Shown here piece by piece: positions 32,574 through 42,043 of a stretch of 64,000 bases of DNA. The number at the start of each line of letters is the position of its first letter. The first letter of the stretch is position 1. Below the pieces are notes generated by a model, which did not search any database, had not been told where the DNA came from, and saw nothing but the letters and a program-made list of their open reading frames with translations. The position numbers and the translations under genes were made by a program. The DNA is taken from assembly GCA_030429495.1 (NCBI GenBank), contig JAUIFH010000009.1:1-64000 (forward strand), read 5' to 3'. This DNA comes from Alphaproteobacteria bacterium. Lineage in GTDB: Bacteria; Pseudomonadota; Alphaproteobacteria; Rhodobacterales; Rhodobacteraceae.

Positions 32574-32897
32574 TCACTCGCCGACGATGAATATCCCCGC
32601 CAGCACCAGCCCCGCCCCGAAAAGCTGTTTCATGTTCAGCCCCTCGCCGATGAACGCCGCGAGAGTGAGGACCATCAGCGTCTCGACCGTGACGATGGCG
32701 ATGTAGATCACCCCGAGGTCAGCCTGCCGGAGAAGCACGATCTCGGCCACCGTGGCGAGCGCGAAGCCCATGAAAATCAACGCCAGCGCCGGTGGTGAAA
32801 TGATGGTGGATGCCATCTTGATGCCCGCCGTGGCGATTGCATAGGCCAGGGCGGCCGTCAGGATCAGGAACAGAGGTTTCGTGATCAGATAAGTCAT
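32574..32897 (-). CDS. Small four-helix membrane protein, DMT/SMR-like
   Basis: A 107-residue membrane protein with four hydrophobic segments (about 8-28, 32-55, 60-82, 86-106). The pattern and length match half-size EamA or small multidrug resistance-type transporters, which dimerise. It starts MTYLITKPLFLILTAALAYAIATAGIKM and has a Glu in AEIVLLRQADLG and VTVETLM that could be functional. GGGGATC precedes the ATG. It stands 72 bp upstream of the PcaD-like gene on the same strand. Substrate unknown. Confidence 0.75.
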   Translation of the reverse strand: MTYLITKPLFLILTAALAYAIATAGIKMASTIISPPALALIFMGFALATVAEIVLLRQADLGVIYIAIVTVETLMVLTLAAFIGEGLNMKQLFGAGLVLAGIFIVGE

Positions 32898-33007
32898 GCG
32901 TGATCCCCGCCGGGTTCCGGCGTGGCCCTTTGAATACAGGGGCTGGAATGGTCGGATGATGAGTGAGCGGGAGTGTTCCGGACAAGGCCGGAATACCTTA
33001 CCCACCG

Positions 33008-33985
33008 TCAGGCGCCGCCGAAACGTTCAAGGGCGGTGCGGAAGACCGCCGCGTCGACATTGCCGCCGGATGCGACCGCGATGACCGCGTCGCCCTCGAT
33101 CTCGCCCGGGTGGTACAGCGCGGCAGCAAGCGCAACCGCGCCGCCCGGCTCCAGCACGACGTGCAGGCGCGCGAAAGCGGCAGCCATGGCTGCCAGTGCC
33201 TCATCCTCGGTGACGGCAAGGCCGGAACCGCAAAGCCGCGCCATGATCGGAAAGGTGATTTGGCCGGGCGAGGGCGTTATGATCGCGTCGCAGAGCGAGC
33301 CGGAGGTCCGGTTGTTGCGCTCGATCCCGCCCGAGGCCAGCGAGCGTTTGACATCGTCGAAGCCTTCCGGCTCCACCGGCCGGGCGCGCAGGCCCGGCGC
33401 CTTCGCCTCAAGCGCCAGCGCAATGCCGGAGGTCAGCCCCCCGCCGCCGCAGCAGACCAGCACATCGGCCTCGTGAACGCCTTCGGCCGCGGCCTGTTCC
33501 GCGATCTCGAGCCCGGTCGTGCCCTGACCGGCGATCACGTGCGGTTCGTCGAACGGCTTTATCAGCGTCAGGCCGCGATCCTCGGCCAATGCCGCGCCGA
33601 TCGCGTCGCGGTCGCCCGTGGCGCGGTCGTAAAGCACGACCTCGGCACCGAGCGCGCGGGTATTGTCGATCTTCACGCGCGGTGCGTCCGACGGCATCAG
33701 GATCACGCAAGGCGCGGCGTGGCGACGCGCGGCCAGCGCTACGCCCTGCGCGTGGTTGCCCGAGGAATAGGCGATCACGCCCCGCGCGCGGGCCGCCATG
33801 TCCATCGCCGAGACCGCCGACCATCCGCCACGGAACTTGAACGACCCGGTATGCTGGAGGCATTCGGCCTTCACGAAGACCCGCCGCCCCGCGATCTCGT
33901 CAAGGAAGGGTGAGGAAAGAAGCGGCGTCCTGAGTGCCACGCCGTTAAGCCGGCCGGCGGCCGCGTCGATCATGTCGATGTTCAT
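33008..33985 (-). CDS. PLP-dependent threonine/serine dehydratase family enzyme
   Basis: A 325-residue fold-type II PLP enzyme without an ACT regulatory domain. The PLP-lysine is in HTGSFKFRGGWSA, the substrate loop is YSSGNHAQGVALAA, the phosphate-binding glycines are CCGGGGLTSGIALA, and the PLP-ring Ser/Gly loop is VASGGNVD. It could be a catabolic threonine dehydratase, serine racemase or hydroxyaspartate ammonia-lyase; these are not separable by eye. Start overlaps the hydrolase stop by 4 nt, so it is the third gene of a coupled trio with the hydrolase and the haloacid dehalogenase. Confidence 0.9.
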   Translation of the reverse strand: MNIDMIDAAAGRLNGVALRTPLLSSPFLDEIAGRRVFVKAECLQHTGSFKFRGGWSAVSAMDMAARARGVIAYSSGNHAQGVALAARRHAAPCVILMPSDAPRVKIDNTRALGAEVVLYDRATGDRDAIGAALAEDRGLTLIKPFDEPHVIAGQGTTGLEIAEQAAAEGVHEADVLVCCGGGGLTSGIALALEAKAPGLRARPVEPEGFDDVKRSLASGGIERNNRTSGSLCDAIITPSPGQITFPIMARLCGSGLAVTEDEALAAMAAAFARLHVVLEPGGAVALAAALYHPGEIEGDAVIAVASGGNVDAAVFRTALERFGGA

Positions 33986-34806
33986 TTGAGCTTATCCATC
34001 CAGTCGCGGATAACCGCGAGCGCCTCGGGTTCGTCGAGGAAGGGAACGTGTCCGCGACCGGGTACGTCGGCGAAAATCATGTCCGGGCGGCGACGCTGTA
34101 TTTCCGCCGCCGTAGCGGATGACAGAAGGTCCGAATTCGCCCCCCGGATCAGCGCAAGCGGCAGGCCCGCCATCGCGTCGAACAGCGGCCACAGATCCGC
34201 CTGCGGCCCCTCGAATGCCTTGAGGAAAGACGTCCGCAGCTCCGGGTCGTAGCGGTTGTGCAGGCCCTCCGGCGTCTCGGTATAGAGCCGTTCGGCGAAG
34301 GCCCGCCAGCGCTCGGGCGTCAGATCGAAGCCGGGCATGTTGCGCGGCAGGTTGGCGACAAGGCTGTCCATCGTCCGCGCCGCCGGGTTGCGCCCGACAT
34401 AGTCCTTGATCTTCGCCAGCCCCTCGAGGTCGATCACCGGCCCGATGTCGTTCAGGCAAAGACCGAGGAGCCTGTCGCGCGCGGTCGCGGCAAGAACCAT
34501 GCCTATCAGCCCGCCCCGCGACGTGCCGATGATCGCCGCCTGCCCGATGCCGAGATGGTCGAGCAGCTCCAGCGCGTCCCTCGCCTCGCGCTCGATCGTA
34601 TACGTGTCCGCGCCCGTCCATTCGGACCCGCCGCGCCCGCGATAGTCCGCACGGATCAGCCGGACGCCGGTCAGATGCGGCGCGACGAAGTCGAAATCGG
34701 TTCCCGACCGGGTCAGGCCCGCGAGGCAAAGCACGGGCAAACCGCTGCCCTCGTCGCGATAGGCGAGGCGAGCGCCATCTGAAGCGTTGAAATGGGACGG
34801 GGTCAT
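33982..34806 (-). CDS. Alpha/beta hydrolase
   Basis: A 274-residue alpha/beta hydrolase. DEGSGLPVLCLAGLTRSGTDF gives the oxyanion side, ADYRGRGGSEW the cap strand, GTSRGGLIGMVLA the nucleophile elbow with Ser (GTSRGG), and GRGHVPFLDEPEAL the catalytic His. Such enzymes act on esters, lactones or epoxides; no substrate can be assigned. ATG 34806 gives MTPSHFNASDG and overlaps the dehalogenase stop by 4 nt; the end overlaps the PLP dehydratase start by 4 nt. It is translationally coupled on both sides. Confidence 0.91.
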   Translation of the reverse strand: MTPSHFNASDGARLAYRDEGSGLPVLCLAGLTRSGTDFDFVAPHLTGVRLIRADYRGRGGSEWTGADTYTIEREARDALELLDHLGIGQAAIIGTSRGGLIGMVLAATARDRLLGLCLNDIGPVIDLEGLAKIKDYVGRNPAARTMDSLVANLPRNMPGFDLTPERWRAFAERLYTETPEGLHNRYDPELRTSFLKAFEGPQADLWPLFDAMAGLPLALIRGANSDLLSSATAAEIQRRRPDMIFADVPGRGHVPFLDEPEALAVIRDWMDKLK

Positions 34807-35486
34807 GACAGTGCGAGGTCCGGGATCGTGGTCAGGTCGGAGAGTACATGGTGCGGACGCGCCGGCAGCCGGTCCATCGGCAGGCCGGAACGGTTGACCC
34901 ATGCCGCGCGGAAGCCGAAACCGGCCGCCCCCGCCGCATCCCAGCCGTTCGACGAGACGAACAGCACCTCGTCCGGGCGGCAGCCGAACCGGCCGCCGAC
35001 AAGCGCATAGACGCTTGCATCGGGCTTGAAGATGCCTACGCTTTCGACCGAGAGGCTGTCGTCCAGGAATTCTCCGATCCCGGCCGATGCAACCGCCGCA
35101 GCCAGCATGTCGGGCGAGCCGTTCGACAGGATCGCGGTCGCCAGCCCGGCTGCCTTCAGCCGCGCCAGCATGGCCGGAACCTCGGGATAGGCCTGAAGCT
35201 CCCAGTAGAGCGCAAGCAAACGCTCCCTCAGGTCGGGATCGTCAAGGCCAGCGGCCTCCAGCGCCCAGTCCAGCCCGTCCTGCGTGACGGTCCAGAAATC
35301 GTCATGCCGGCGCATCACCGCGCGCAGCCAGGAATATTCCAGTTGCTTGCGGCGCCAGTCCTCGGCCAGTTTCGGCCAAATGTCGGCAAGGGCCTCGCGT
35401 CCTGGTTCGGCCGCGGCCAGCCGCGCTGCCGCTGCCACGTCGAAGAGTGTCCCGTAGGCGTCGAATACGCAGGTTGTGATGGCCAT
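34803..35486 (-). CDS. Haloacid dehalogenase, type II
   Basis: A 227-residue HAD enzyme of the L-2-haloacid dehalogenase group. Nucleophile Asp is in CVFDAYGTLFDV (residue 9). The Arg/Ser region is ILSNGSPDM, the conserved Lys is in GIFKPDASVY and the acidic loop is VSSNGWDAAGAAGFGF, the SSNGWD motif being characteristic of type II dehalogenases. It hydrolyses 2-halo acids to 2-hydroxy acids with inversion. GGGGGGA precedes ATG 35486. First gene of the coupled trio with the hydrolase and PLP dehydratase; a real role in halogenated compounds is plausible in a marine organism but inferred. Confidence 0.93.
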   Translation of the reverse strand: MAITTCVFDAYGTLFDVAAAARLAAAEPGREALADIWPKLAEDWRRKQLEYSWLRAVMRRHDDFWTVTQDGLDWALEAAGLDDPDLRERLLALYWELQAYPEVPAMLARLKAAGLATAILSNGSPDMLAAAVASAGIGEFLDDSLSVESVGIFKPDASVYALVGGRFGCRPDEVLFVSSNGWDAAGAAGFGFRAAWVNRSGLPMDRLPARPHHVLSDLTTIPDLALS

Positions 35487-35562
35487 GGTGTCCCCCCGGT
35501 GCCCAAGGTGGCGTGGGCGAGAAGCAGGGGCAAGGGTGGAAATGTCCCGGTAACAATCGCCG

Positions 35563-36345
35563 TCAGAAAAGCCGCGAGACAAGCCACGATCCGCCGAGCA
35601 GATGCGCGGCCAGAGTGAAACCATAAGCCGCCAGGGCCAGCAACGCGCGCGGCCGCCCCATGGGACGCTGCGCGCTCAGAAGCGCGCCCGCCTGGAACAG
35701 GCTTTGACTACCGATCAGCGCGAACAGGAAAAGCAGCAACGACTGCATCCAGACCGCCATCGCGATCATCGCCGCCGACATCGCAAGAAGCACCATGGAG
35801 GTGGAACCGGGCAGGAAGGCCGACGCCACAATCTGCATGCACCGCCCGCCGTCAAGCGGCCAGAGCGGCAGCAGGTTGAAGAAGTTCAGCGCCCCGGTGA
35901 CGGCGGCGAAGGTCCAAAGAAAGTCCGATAGGGCCGGGCTCGTGTCCCAGACAAGTTCTGCCGCGATATGGGCCACGACCATCGGCGCGATGCAGATGCC
36001 CGGCCCCATCAGCGCGATGAAGAACGCCTTTTCCTGACTGGCCGGCGCGGTATCCGAAATCGCCACACCGCCCATCAGCGGCACCAGCCGGAAGCGCGCA
36101 TCGGAATGGCCGGCAACGCGATAGGCAGCGACATGGCCGAATTCGTGCAGCGCGACGGCGAGGATAAGGGCAAGCCCGTATAGCGGCCCCCAGACATAGG
36201 CCGCCGCAACGATCGCCAGCAGTCCCATGCCCATCGCCTGCGGATCAAGCCCCGCAATCGTCGTGCCGTTGGGAGAGGTCAGGCCACCCCGAAGGGCCAC
36301 CAGCGTGGCCGCGCACAGGGCCAGGGAAACCGCCAACTCGATCAT
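35563..36345 (-). CDS. Site-2 protease family (M50) membrane metalloprotease
   Basis: A 260-residue polytopic membrane protease. The zinc motif HEFGH lies in a helix (VALHEFGHVAAYRVAGH), and the second site is NFFNLLPLWPLDGGRCMQ with the NxxPxxPLDGG signature, giving the third ligand Asp. Six helices are visible. No PDZ or CBS domain is present, so it is the compact form. It should cleave a membrane-spanning substrate within the bilayer, often an anti-sigma factor; the substrate is unknown. It is divergent from recO and upstream of the dehalogenase gene by 76 bp. Confidence 0.92.
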   Translation of the reverse strand: MIELAVSLALCAATLVALRGGLTSPNGTTIAGLDPQAMGMGLLAIVAAAYVWGPLYGLALILAVALHEFGHVAAYRVAGHSDARFRLVPLMGGVAISDTAPASQEKAFFIALMGPGICIAPMVVAHIAAELVWDTSPALSDFLWTFAAVTGALNFFNLLPLWPLDGGRCMQIVASAFLPGSTSMVLLAMSAAMIAMAVWMQSLLLFLFALIGSQSLFQAGALLSAQRPMGRPRALLALAAYGFTLAAHLLGGSWLVSRLF

Positions 36346-36517
36346 GTCTCAACCACTGCAAACCAACCTGCCCCGCATCTGGCTAGCGAAGAATTGCAGC
36401 ACCATTTTGGCGCTGACGCGGCACAACCGGCACGGCAGCGCTGGCGCGCGGCCGGATGGACAATCGGCCCCGCGCCGGGGATAGTCCTTGCGCCATAGGC
36501 AAGGGGGGCGGGACGGG

Positions 36518-37240
36518 ATGGACTGGCGGGATGAAGGCGCGCTTCTGTCCGTCCGCTCGCACGGCGAGACCGCCGCCATCATCGAGGTCTTCACCGCCGA
36601 ACACGGCCGCCATGCCGGGGTCGTTCGGGGCGGCACGTCGCGCAAGGTGGCGCCGATCCTCCAGCCGGGCGCACAGATCGACGTGACCTGGCGCGGGCGG
36701 CTGGAAGAGCATATCGGCACGTTCACCGTGGAACCCATCCGCTCCCGCGCGGGGCTGCTTTCCGACCGGCTTGCGCTTGGCGCGCTGAACTCGGTTTGCG
36801 CGCTTTTGCATTTCGCCCTGCCGGAGAGGGAGGCCCATCCCGACCTTTACGCAGCCTCCATCGCGCTTCTCAACCAGTTGGGCGACGGGCCGAACTGGGT
36901 GCTGGCCTATCTGCGCTGGGAACTTTTCCTGCTGGAGGAACTGGGCTACGGCCTCGACCTCACGCGCTGCGCGGTTACCGGAAGCCGCGATGACCTTGCC
37001 TTCGTCAGCCCGAAATCCGGCCGCGCCGTGGCGCGCGGGGCGGCGGGCGAATGGGCCGACCGGCTGCTGCCGCTGCCGGCCTGTCTTCTGGGACAGGGAC
37101 CGGCCTCGCCGGAAGAAACGCGCCAAGGCCTCTCCCTGACCGGATATTTCCTGGAACACCGGCTTGCCCATGATCTCGGAACCCGTCCCTTGCCCGAGGC
37201 GCGGCGACGCTTCGTCGAAATGCTCGCGCGTCAGGGCTGA
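36518..37240 (+). CDS. recO: DNA repair protein RecO
   Basis: A 240-residue RecO, which with RecF and RecR loads RecA at gaps coated with SSB. The N-terminal OB fold ([26 protein letters not shown]) is followed by [17 protein letters not shown] and a helical domain with [14 protein letters not shown]. The zinc cysteines found in some RecO are not evident, as in other alphaproteobacteria. ATG 36518 has GGGGGG and GGGACGGG before it; an ATG ten codons upstream is less likely. The last 10 bases overlap the convergent META-domain gene. Confidence 0.96.
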   Translation: MDWRDEGALLSVRSHGETAAIIEVFTAEHGRHAGVVRGGTSRKVAPILQPGAQIDVTWRGRLEEHIGTFTVEPIRSRAGLLSDRLALGALNSVCALLHFALPEREAHPDLYAASIALLNQLGDGPNWVLAYLRWELFLLEELGYGLDLTRCAVTGSRDDLAFVSPKSGRAVARGAAGEWADRLLPLPACLLGQGPASPEETRQGLSLTGYFLEHRLAHDLGTRPLPEARRRFVEMLARQG

Positions 37241-37632
37241 GAGCGGGTGAACACCATCTCGCGTCCCTCCGGCGTGGACAGGATCAGCGTGTCGCCGGAT
37301 ACTTCGGCAAGCGTCATCGCGCCCAAAGCGGCGAAGAACGCGCTTTCGGCGGGAAGGTCCGGGCAGGCGCGGCGCGTCACGGCGAGGTTTTTCGCCTCGA
37401 ACCACGGATAGGGCGTTTCCATCCGGCCGAAGAAGCGGTTGCAGGGCGCTTCGCCCGAAATCTCGCCCTCGGCCGGAAAGGTCAGCGTGGCGCTCGCGGC
37501 AAAGGCTGCGCCGTCGATCGTCTCCAGCCGCCAGATGACACCCGCCGCGCCGTAGCCGGCAACGGTTTCATCCTCGCGGCAAGCAGCAAGGGCGAGAAGC
37601 AGGATGGCGGGCGTGAGGACAGGGTGGCGCAT
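37231..37632 (-). CDS. META/HslJ-domain lipoprotein
   Basis: A 133-residue lipoprotein. The N-terminus [18 protein letters not shown] has a lipobox (LAAC, Cys18). The body is a META domain: [17 protein letters not shown] (the family's G-x-CN-x-F/Y-x-G motif), [17 protein letters not shown] and [13 protein letters not shown]. HslJ-like proteins sit in the outer membrane and relate to envelope stress or novobiocin tolerance; the exact role is unknown. Start at ATG 37632 from the signal peptide. Convergent with and overlapping recO by 10 bases. Confidence 0.9.
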   Translation of the reverse strand: MRHPVLTPAILLLALAACREDETVAGYGAAGVIWRLETIDGAAFAASATLTFPAEGEISGEAPCNRFFGRMETPYPWFEAKNLAVTRRACPDLPAESAFFAALGAMTLAEVSGDTLILSTPEGREMVFTRSQP

Positions 37633-37763
37633 ACCGCCATCTGGCCGGACCAAGCCGTCGCCCGCAAGTCCGAACTGACGGCTGCGCCCCAATTCGACAT
37701 GCCGTGTCGGAAATCGTCGAGACGGGACACCCCGTCGCAGGCTCTCTGAAAGTTGGAGGCCCT

Positions 37764-38990
37764 ATGCTCAGTCGCTACATCCCGGAATTTCTGCGCCATG
37801 CACCGGTGCCTGGTGTCAAGGGCTTCGCCATCCTCAACGGTATCGAGGCGTCCCATCGCGGCCTGCTGATCTCGATCTGGCCGCTCGTTCTATATCGCGC
37901 GCTGGACGAGAACGCAGCAGGTGTCAGCCTTGTCTACTTCGTCGTCGGAATCGTATCCCTGATCGGTGGGCTGATGGTGCCCTGGCTCGGCCGGTTCGTT
38001 CCCCGGCGCTGGGTCTATACCGCCGGCGTCAGCCTCTACCTGATCGGCGGGCCGCTCGCGATCATCGGCGGGCCGTTGATGACGCCGCTTGCACTGATGA
38101 CGATGAGCCTTGCGACCATCACGGTCTTCATCTGCACGAACGCCTACGTGATGGACTACATCGCGCGCCACGAACTCGGCCGGAGCGAGACTTTGAAGAT
38201 GCTCTACAGCGCCGCATCCTGGGCGGCCGGGCCGATGATCGGTGTCTTCCTCTGGAAGATATGGGAGCCGCTGCCCTTCCTTGTGGCGATGTGCTTCGCC
38301 GCCGCGCTCCTCGCGACGTTCTGGTATCTGCGGCTCGGCAACGGAAAGCTGATTACGCGCGCCCGCGCGCCCGCGCCAAACCCGCTCGCCTATCTTGGCC
38401 GCTTCTTCCGGCAGCCAAGGCTGATCGCAGGTTGGCTTTTTGCGGTCCTGCGCTCATCCGGCTGGTGGGTCTATGTCGTCTACCTGCCGATCTTCTGCAT
38501 CCAGTCCGGCCTTGGCGACAGCGTGGCGAGCATCGCGTTCTCGATCTCGAACGCCCTGTTGTTCCTCGCGCCCTTCATGTTGCGCTGGATGCAGCGGCAG
38601 GGGCTCAGGCGGGCGATCCGGATTGCCTTCGCCGCCTGTTCAGCCTGCTACCTCGCCGCGGTTTTCGGTCAGATCTGGCCGCCGGCAGCGGTCGTTGCGT
38701 TGTTCCTCGCCTCGATCTTCCTCGTCATGCTCGACACGTTCGGCGGCCTGCCCTTCCTGATGGCGGTCAAACCGGCGGAGCGGACCGAGATGGCGGCGGT
38801 CTATTCCAGCTTCCGCGATGTGTCCGGCATCGTCACGCCGGCTGCGGCGTGGCTCGTGCTGCTCGTCGCGCCGATCACCGGCGTCTTCGCGGCCTGTGCG
38901 GGCGGGCTGGCCGCGATGACTGCCGTCGCGGCCAAGATGCATCCGCGTCTGGGCGAGCGGCGCGAGACGCGGGTCGGCCGCGCCGCCTGA
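37764..38990 (+). CDS. MFS transporter
   Basis: A 408-residue major-facilitator protein with about 12 helices. It starts MLSRYIPEFLRHAPVPGVKG with TTGGAGG upstream of ATG 37764. The ARHELGRSETLKMLYSAASWAAGP segment and the long loop TRARAPAPNPLAYLGRFF between halves are seen. Motif A is weak, so it is not a classical drug exporter; related Rhodobacteraceae proteins are annotated only as MFS. Substrate unknown. It is convergent with the methylsuccinyl-CoA dehydrogenase gene, 11 bp apart. Confidence 0.9.
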   Translation: MLSRYIPEFLRHAPVPGVKGFAILNGIEASHRGLLISIWPLVLYRALDENAAGVSLVYFVVGIVSLIGGLMVPWLGRFVPRRWVYTAGVSLYLIGGPLAIIGGPLMTPLALMTMSLATITVFICTNAYVMDYIARHELGRSETLKMLYSAASWAAGPMIGVFLWKIWEPLPFLVAMCFAAALLATFWYLRLGNGKLITRARAPAPNPLAYLGRFFRQPRLIAGWLFAVLRSSGWWVYVVYLPIFCIQSGLGDSVASIAFSISNALLFLAPFMLRWMQRQGLRRAIRIAFAACSACYLAAVFGQIWPPAAVVALFLASIFLVMLDTFGGLPFLMAVKPAERTEMAAVYSSFRDVSGIVTPAAAWLVLLVAPITGVFAACAGGLAAMTAVAAKMHPRLGERRETRVGRAA

Positions 38991-39001
38991 CGCGCAGGGC
39001 C

Positions 39002-40675
39002 TCAGCTCGTGCTGTCGAGCAGCCGCCGCGCGATGACCTGGGCCTGAATCTCCGCCGCGCCCTCGAAGATGTTGAGGATGCGGGCGTCGCAGAGGATGCG
39101 GCTGATCTGGTATTCGAGCGCGAAGCCGTTGCCGCCGTGGATCTGCAACGCGTTGTCGGCGCAGGCCCAGGCGATGCGGGCGCCGAGAAGCTTGGCCATA
39201 CCCGCTTCAAGGTCGCAACGCTTGTCGTGGTCCTTCTGCCAGGCCGAGTGGTAGGTCAGCTGGCGCGCGATCATGATCTCGACCGCCATCATGGCAAGCT
39301 TGCCCGAGACGCGCGGGAACTCGATCAGCGCCTTGCCGAACTGCTTGCGGTCCTCGGCGTATTTCATGCCGACTTCCAGCGCCGATTGCGCGACGCCGAT
39401 GGCGCGGGCGGCGGTCTGGATGCGGGCGCTCTCGAACGTCTGCATGAGTTGCTTGAACCCCTGACCGGGCACGCCGCCCAGAAGGTTCTCGCCCTTCACC
39501 TTGAACCCGTCGAAGCCAAGCTCGTATTCCTTCATGCCCCGGTAGCCCAGAACCTCGATCTCGCCGCCGGTCATGCCGGGGGTGGGGAAGGGTTCAGCAT
39601 CGGTGCCGGGGGTCTTTTCGGCGAGGAACATGGAAAGGCCGCGATAATCCGTCGTCTCCGGATCGGTCCGCGCCAGAAGCGTCATCACATGGGTGCGCGC
39701 GGCATGGGTGATCCAGGTCTTGTTGCCGGTCACCTCCCAGTCCTCGCCGACCTTCACCGCGCGGGTGCGGAGGCTTCCGAGGTCCGACCCGGTATTCGGC
39801 TCGGTGAAGACAGCGGTGGGAAGGATTTCCCCGCTCGCCAGCTTCGGCAGCCAATCCGCCTTCTGCTCAGGCGTGCCGCCGCACAGGATCAGTTCGGCGG
39901 CGATTTCAGACCGCGTGCCAAGAGAGCCCACGCCAATATAGCCGCGCGACAGTTCCTCGCTGACCACGACCATCGACGCCTTGGACAGACCAAGCCCGCC
40001 GAACTCCTCCGGGATGGTCAGGCCGAAGACGCCAAGCTCCGCCAGTTCCTCGATGATCGACATCGGGATCAGTTCGTCCTTCAGGTGCCAGTCATGCGCA
40101 TGTGGCACCACGCGGTCCTCGGCATAGCGGCGGAACTGGTCGCGGATCATCTCCAGATCGTCGTCGAGCCCGGTTGCCCCGAAGGTCGCGCGCCCGTGAT
40201 TCTCGCGCATCAGCGCGACAAGGCGCGCGCGCGCGGCGGGCGTGTTGCCGCCGGCGATCAGCGTTGCCGCGTCGCTCTCGGGCGCCCAGGACAGCCCGAG
40301 GTCCGAAAGCCGTGCCACCTCGCCCTGGCTCATCGCCATGCCGCCCGCGATCTGTGCGAGGTATTCGCCGAAGCCGATCTGGAGGATGAGTTGCTCCATC
40401 TCGCCGAACCCGCCCGCCTCGGCGATCCGGCCCGCCCAGCCGCGCAACTGGCGGAGCGATTCCACGTAGGTCGCGAGCCATGACAGCGCATGCGCCTCGA
40501 ACTGCCGCGCCTCGAGCGCCGCGCCCGAAACCCGGCCACCGGCATCGACCGCCGCCCGCAGCGTGGACTGCGCCTCGGCCAGAAGCGCCTCGACCGGCGG
40601 CAGGGCCGCTTCGGTCAGCGAGAGAAGGTCGGGAAGGATCACGGAATTCGGCATCTCGGCCCCGTCATGCGCCAT
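39002..40675 (-). CDS. mcd: (2S)-methylsuccinyl-CoA dehydrogenase, ethylmalonyl-CoA pathway
   Basis: A 557-residue acyl-CoA dehydrogenase. The catalytic core (about 170-555) has FGLTIPEEFGGLGLSKA, the FAD/substrate loop FTEPNTGSDLGSLRT, TGNKTWITHAART and the C-terminal HGGNGFALEYQISRILCDARILNIFEGAAEIQ. An extra helical N-terminal domain of about 160 residues (LPDLLSLTEAALPPVEALL...) distinguishes methylsuccinyl-CoA dehydrogenase from ordinary enzymes of about 380 residues. It oxidises methylsuccinyl-CoA to mesaconyl-C1-CoA and passes electrons to ETF (etfBA at 12 kb). ATG 40675 has AGGAG upstream. The pathway allows acetate assimilation without isocitrate lyase. Confidence 0.9.
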   Translation of the reverse strand: MAHDGAEMPNSVILPDLLSLTEAALPPVEALLAEAQSTLRAAVDAGGRVSGAALEARQFEAHALSWLATYVESLRQLRGWAGRIAEAGGFGEMEQLILQIGFGEYLAQIAGGMAMSQGEVARLSDLGLSWAPESDAATLIAGGNTPAARARLVALMRENHGRATFGATGLDDDLEMIRDQFRRYAEDRVVPHAHDWHLKDELIPMSIIEELAELGVFGLTIPEEFGGLGLSKASMVVVSEELSRGYIGVGSLGTRSEIAAELILCGGTPEQKADWLPKLASGEILPTAVFTEPNTGSDLGSLRTRAVKVGEDWEVTGNKTWITHAARTHVMTLLARTDPETTDYRGLSMFLAEKTPGTDAEPFPTPGMTGGEIEVLGYRGMKEYELGFDGFKVKGENLLGGVPGQGFKQLMQTFESARIQTAARAIGVAQSALEVGMKYAEDRKQFGKALIEFPRVSGKLAMMAVEIMIARQLTYHSAWQKDHDKRCDLEAGMAKLLGARIAWACADNALQIHGGNGFALEYQISRILCDARILNIFEGAAEIQAQVIARRLLDSTS

Positions 40676-40840
40676 TGATCGGCTCCTATTCTGCAGTTGC
40701 ACCGTCCTAGCCACTTTGCACCCGCAGCGCAATATTAATTCGCGCAGACAGCGATCAAAGCACGAAAGTGTCCGTCAGCGAATCCGGGTGCGGCCGTGCC
40801 GCAGGCAGGCTATAGCGGAGCGAGAGAGGAGACGCGACGC

Positions 40841-41599
40841 ATGCTGGGACTGGAGCCGACGATTTTCCTGATGGCCGTCGCCGTTACCCTGTTCGCCGCC
40901 GTGGTGAAGGGTGCCGTGGGCTTCGCAATGCCGATGATCATGATCTCGGGCCTCGCATCGTTCCTGCCAGCCGAGCAGGCGCTTGCCGCGCTGATCATCC
41001 CGACACTTGTCACGAACCTCGCGCAGGCCCTGCGGCAAGGGTGGCGCGCGGCGCTTTCGACAAGCTGGGAATACCGCCGGCTTCTGCTGACGATATGCGT
41101 CGTCATCGCGATCTCGGCTCAGGCCGTCCCTTACGTTCCGCAGGCGCTGCTTCTGCTGACGCTCGGCGTGCCGATCGTGGCCTTCGCGCTAAGCCAACTG
41201 GCGGGATGGCAGCTGCGGTTCGACACCCACAACCGGGGCCGGGCTGAGATTCTCACCGGCATTGTCGGCGGTTTCTTCGGCGGCATCTCCGGGGTCTGGG
41301 GCCCGCCGACCATCGCGCTCCTGCTTTCGCTTGGCGTCGACAAGCGCGAGAATGTCCGGGTGCAGGGCGTGGTCTACATGATCGGGGCCGTGATCCTGGC
41401 GCTGGCCCATATCGGCTCGGGCGTTCTGAACGCCGCCACGCTGCCGCTGTCGGTCGCGCTGACACTTCCGGCGATGGCGGGGCTGGCCTTCGGCTTCGCG
41501 ATTCAGGACCGGCTCGACGCGGCGCGGTTCCGGCGCTGGACGCTTGTCGTCCTCGCGATCACCGGGCTCAATCTTGTCAGGCGCGCGCTGACGCTCTGA
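40841..41599 (+). CDS. TauE/SafE family sulfite/sulfonate exporter
   Basis: A 252-residue TauE/SafE (DUF81) membrane protein with about eight helices in two repeats. The family signatures are AAVVKGAVGFAMPMIMISGLASFLP in the first repeat and GIVGGFFGGISGVWGPPTIALLLSLG in the second. These proteins export sulfite, sulfoacetate or similar anions produced by sulfonate breakdown; no sulfonate genes are adjacent. AGGAG precedes ATG 40841. It is the last core gene before the accessory island starts. Confidence 0.92.
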   Translation: MLGLEPTIFLMAVAVTLFAAVVKGAVGFAMPMIMISGLASFLPAEQALAALIIPTLVTNLAQALRQGWRAALSTSWEYRRLLLTICVVIAISAQAVPYVPQALLLLTLGVPIVAFALSQLAGWQLRFDTHNRGRAEILTGIVGGFFGGISGVWGPPTIALLLSLGVDKRENVRVQGVVYMIGAVILALAHIGSGVLNAATLPLSVALTLPAMAGLAFGFAIQDRLDAARFRRWTLVVLAITGLNLVRRALTL

Positions 41600-42043
41600 A
41601 CCCGGGCAAGGGCCAGCCTCTGTTCGATTTCGGTTCGGAATGTCTGGTGGAGCAGAGGTCCGCAATTCCAAGTTCCGGCACATCCCGAGACTTTCCGCAA
41701 TCACTTTGTTTTATTTAACCAAGTTTCACTTTGCAGTCCGGCACGCTCTTGAGTGTTCCGGTTTGTTCTCGTATCTATTGGGGGAAGAGTTGGGGGAGCA
41801 GCCTGCGCAGGCAGAAGGAGCGAAGACCCCGCAGTGGGACGCTCTCGCTGGTACGCGTCTGGTGTTGGCAGTGCGGTATGCTGGCGGGAAGATACCCCGA
41901 GTACTTGAGCCGCCCAGCCTGTTGTTGGACATCTTGGCCGCCGGAGGCGAGCACACTTTCGAAGTGGAGGCATCTAGCTGCATTGTCCCAGCGATGCCGG
42001 AACGGGCGATGACGCAGTATCGGCAGGTGCATTCATCGCTTAG
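41600..42043. other. Gene-poor left edge of the accessory island
   Basis: About 440 bases without a gene I can support. A plus-strand frame crosses it but has no ribosome site and no recognisable family, and its latter part runs out of frame with the primase fragment. Base composition is visibly more AT-rich (for example around 41700-41780) than flanking genes, which fits foreign DNA. No direct repeat or tRNA that would mark an integration site was found. Confidence 0.6.

Noticed and set aside
35563-36345. Site-2 protease as partner of the ECF anti-sigma factor
   Set aside because: The families fit such a pairing, but the genes are 8 kb apart with unrelated neighbours, so there is no positional support.
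38261-40483. A 740-codon plus-strand frame
   Set aside because: It runs out of frame through the MFS gene and then antisense to methylsuccinyl-CoA dehydrogenase; no domains, no ribosome site.
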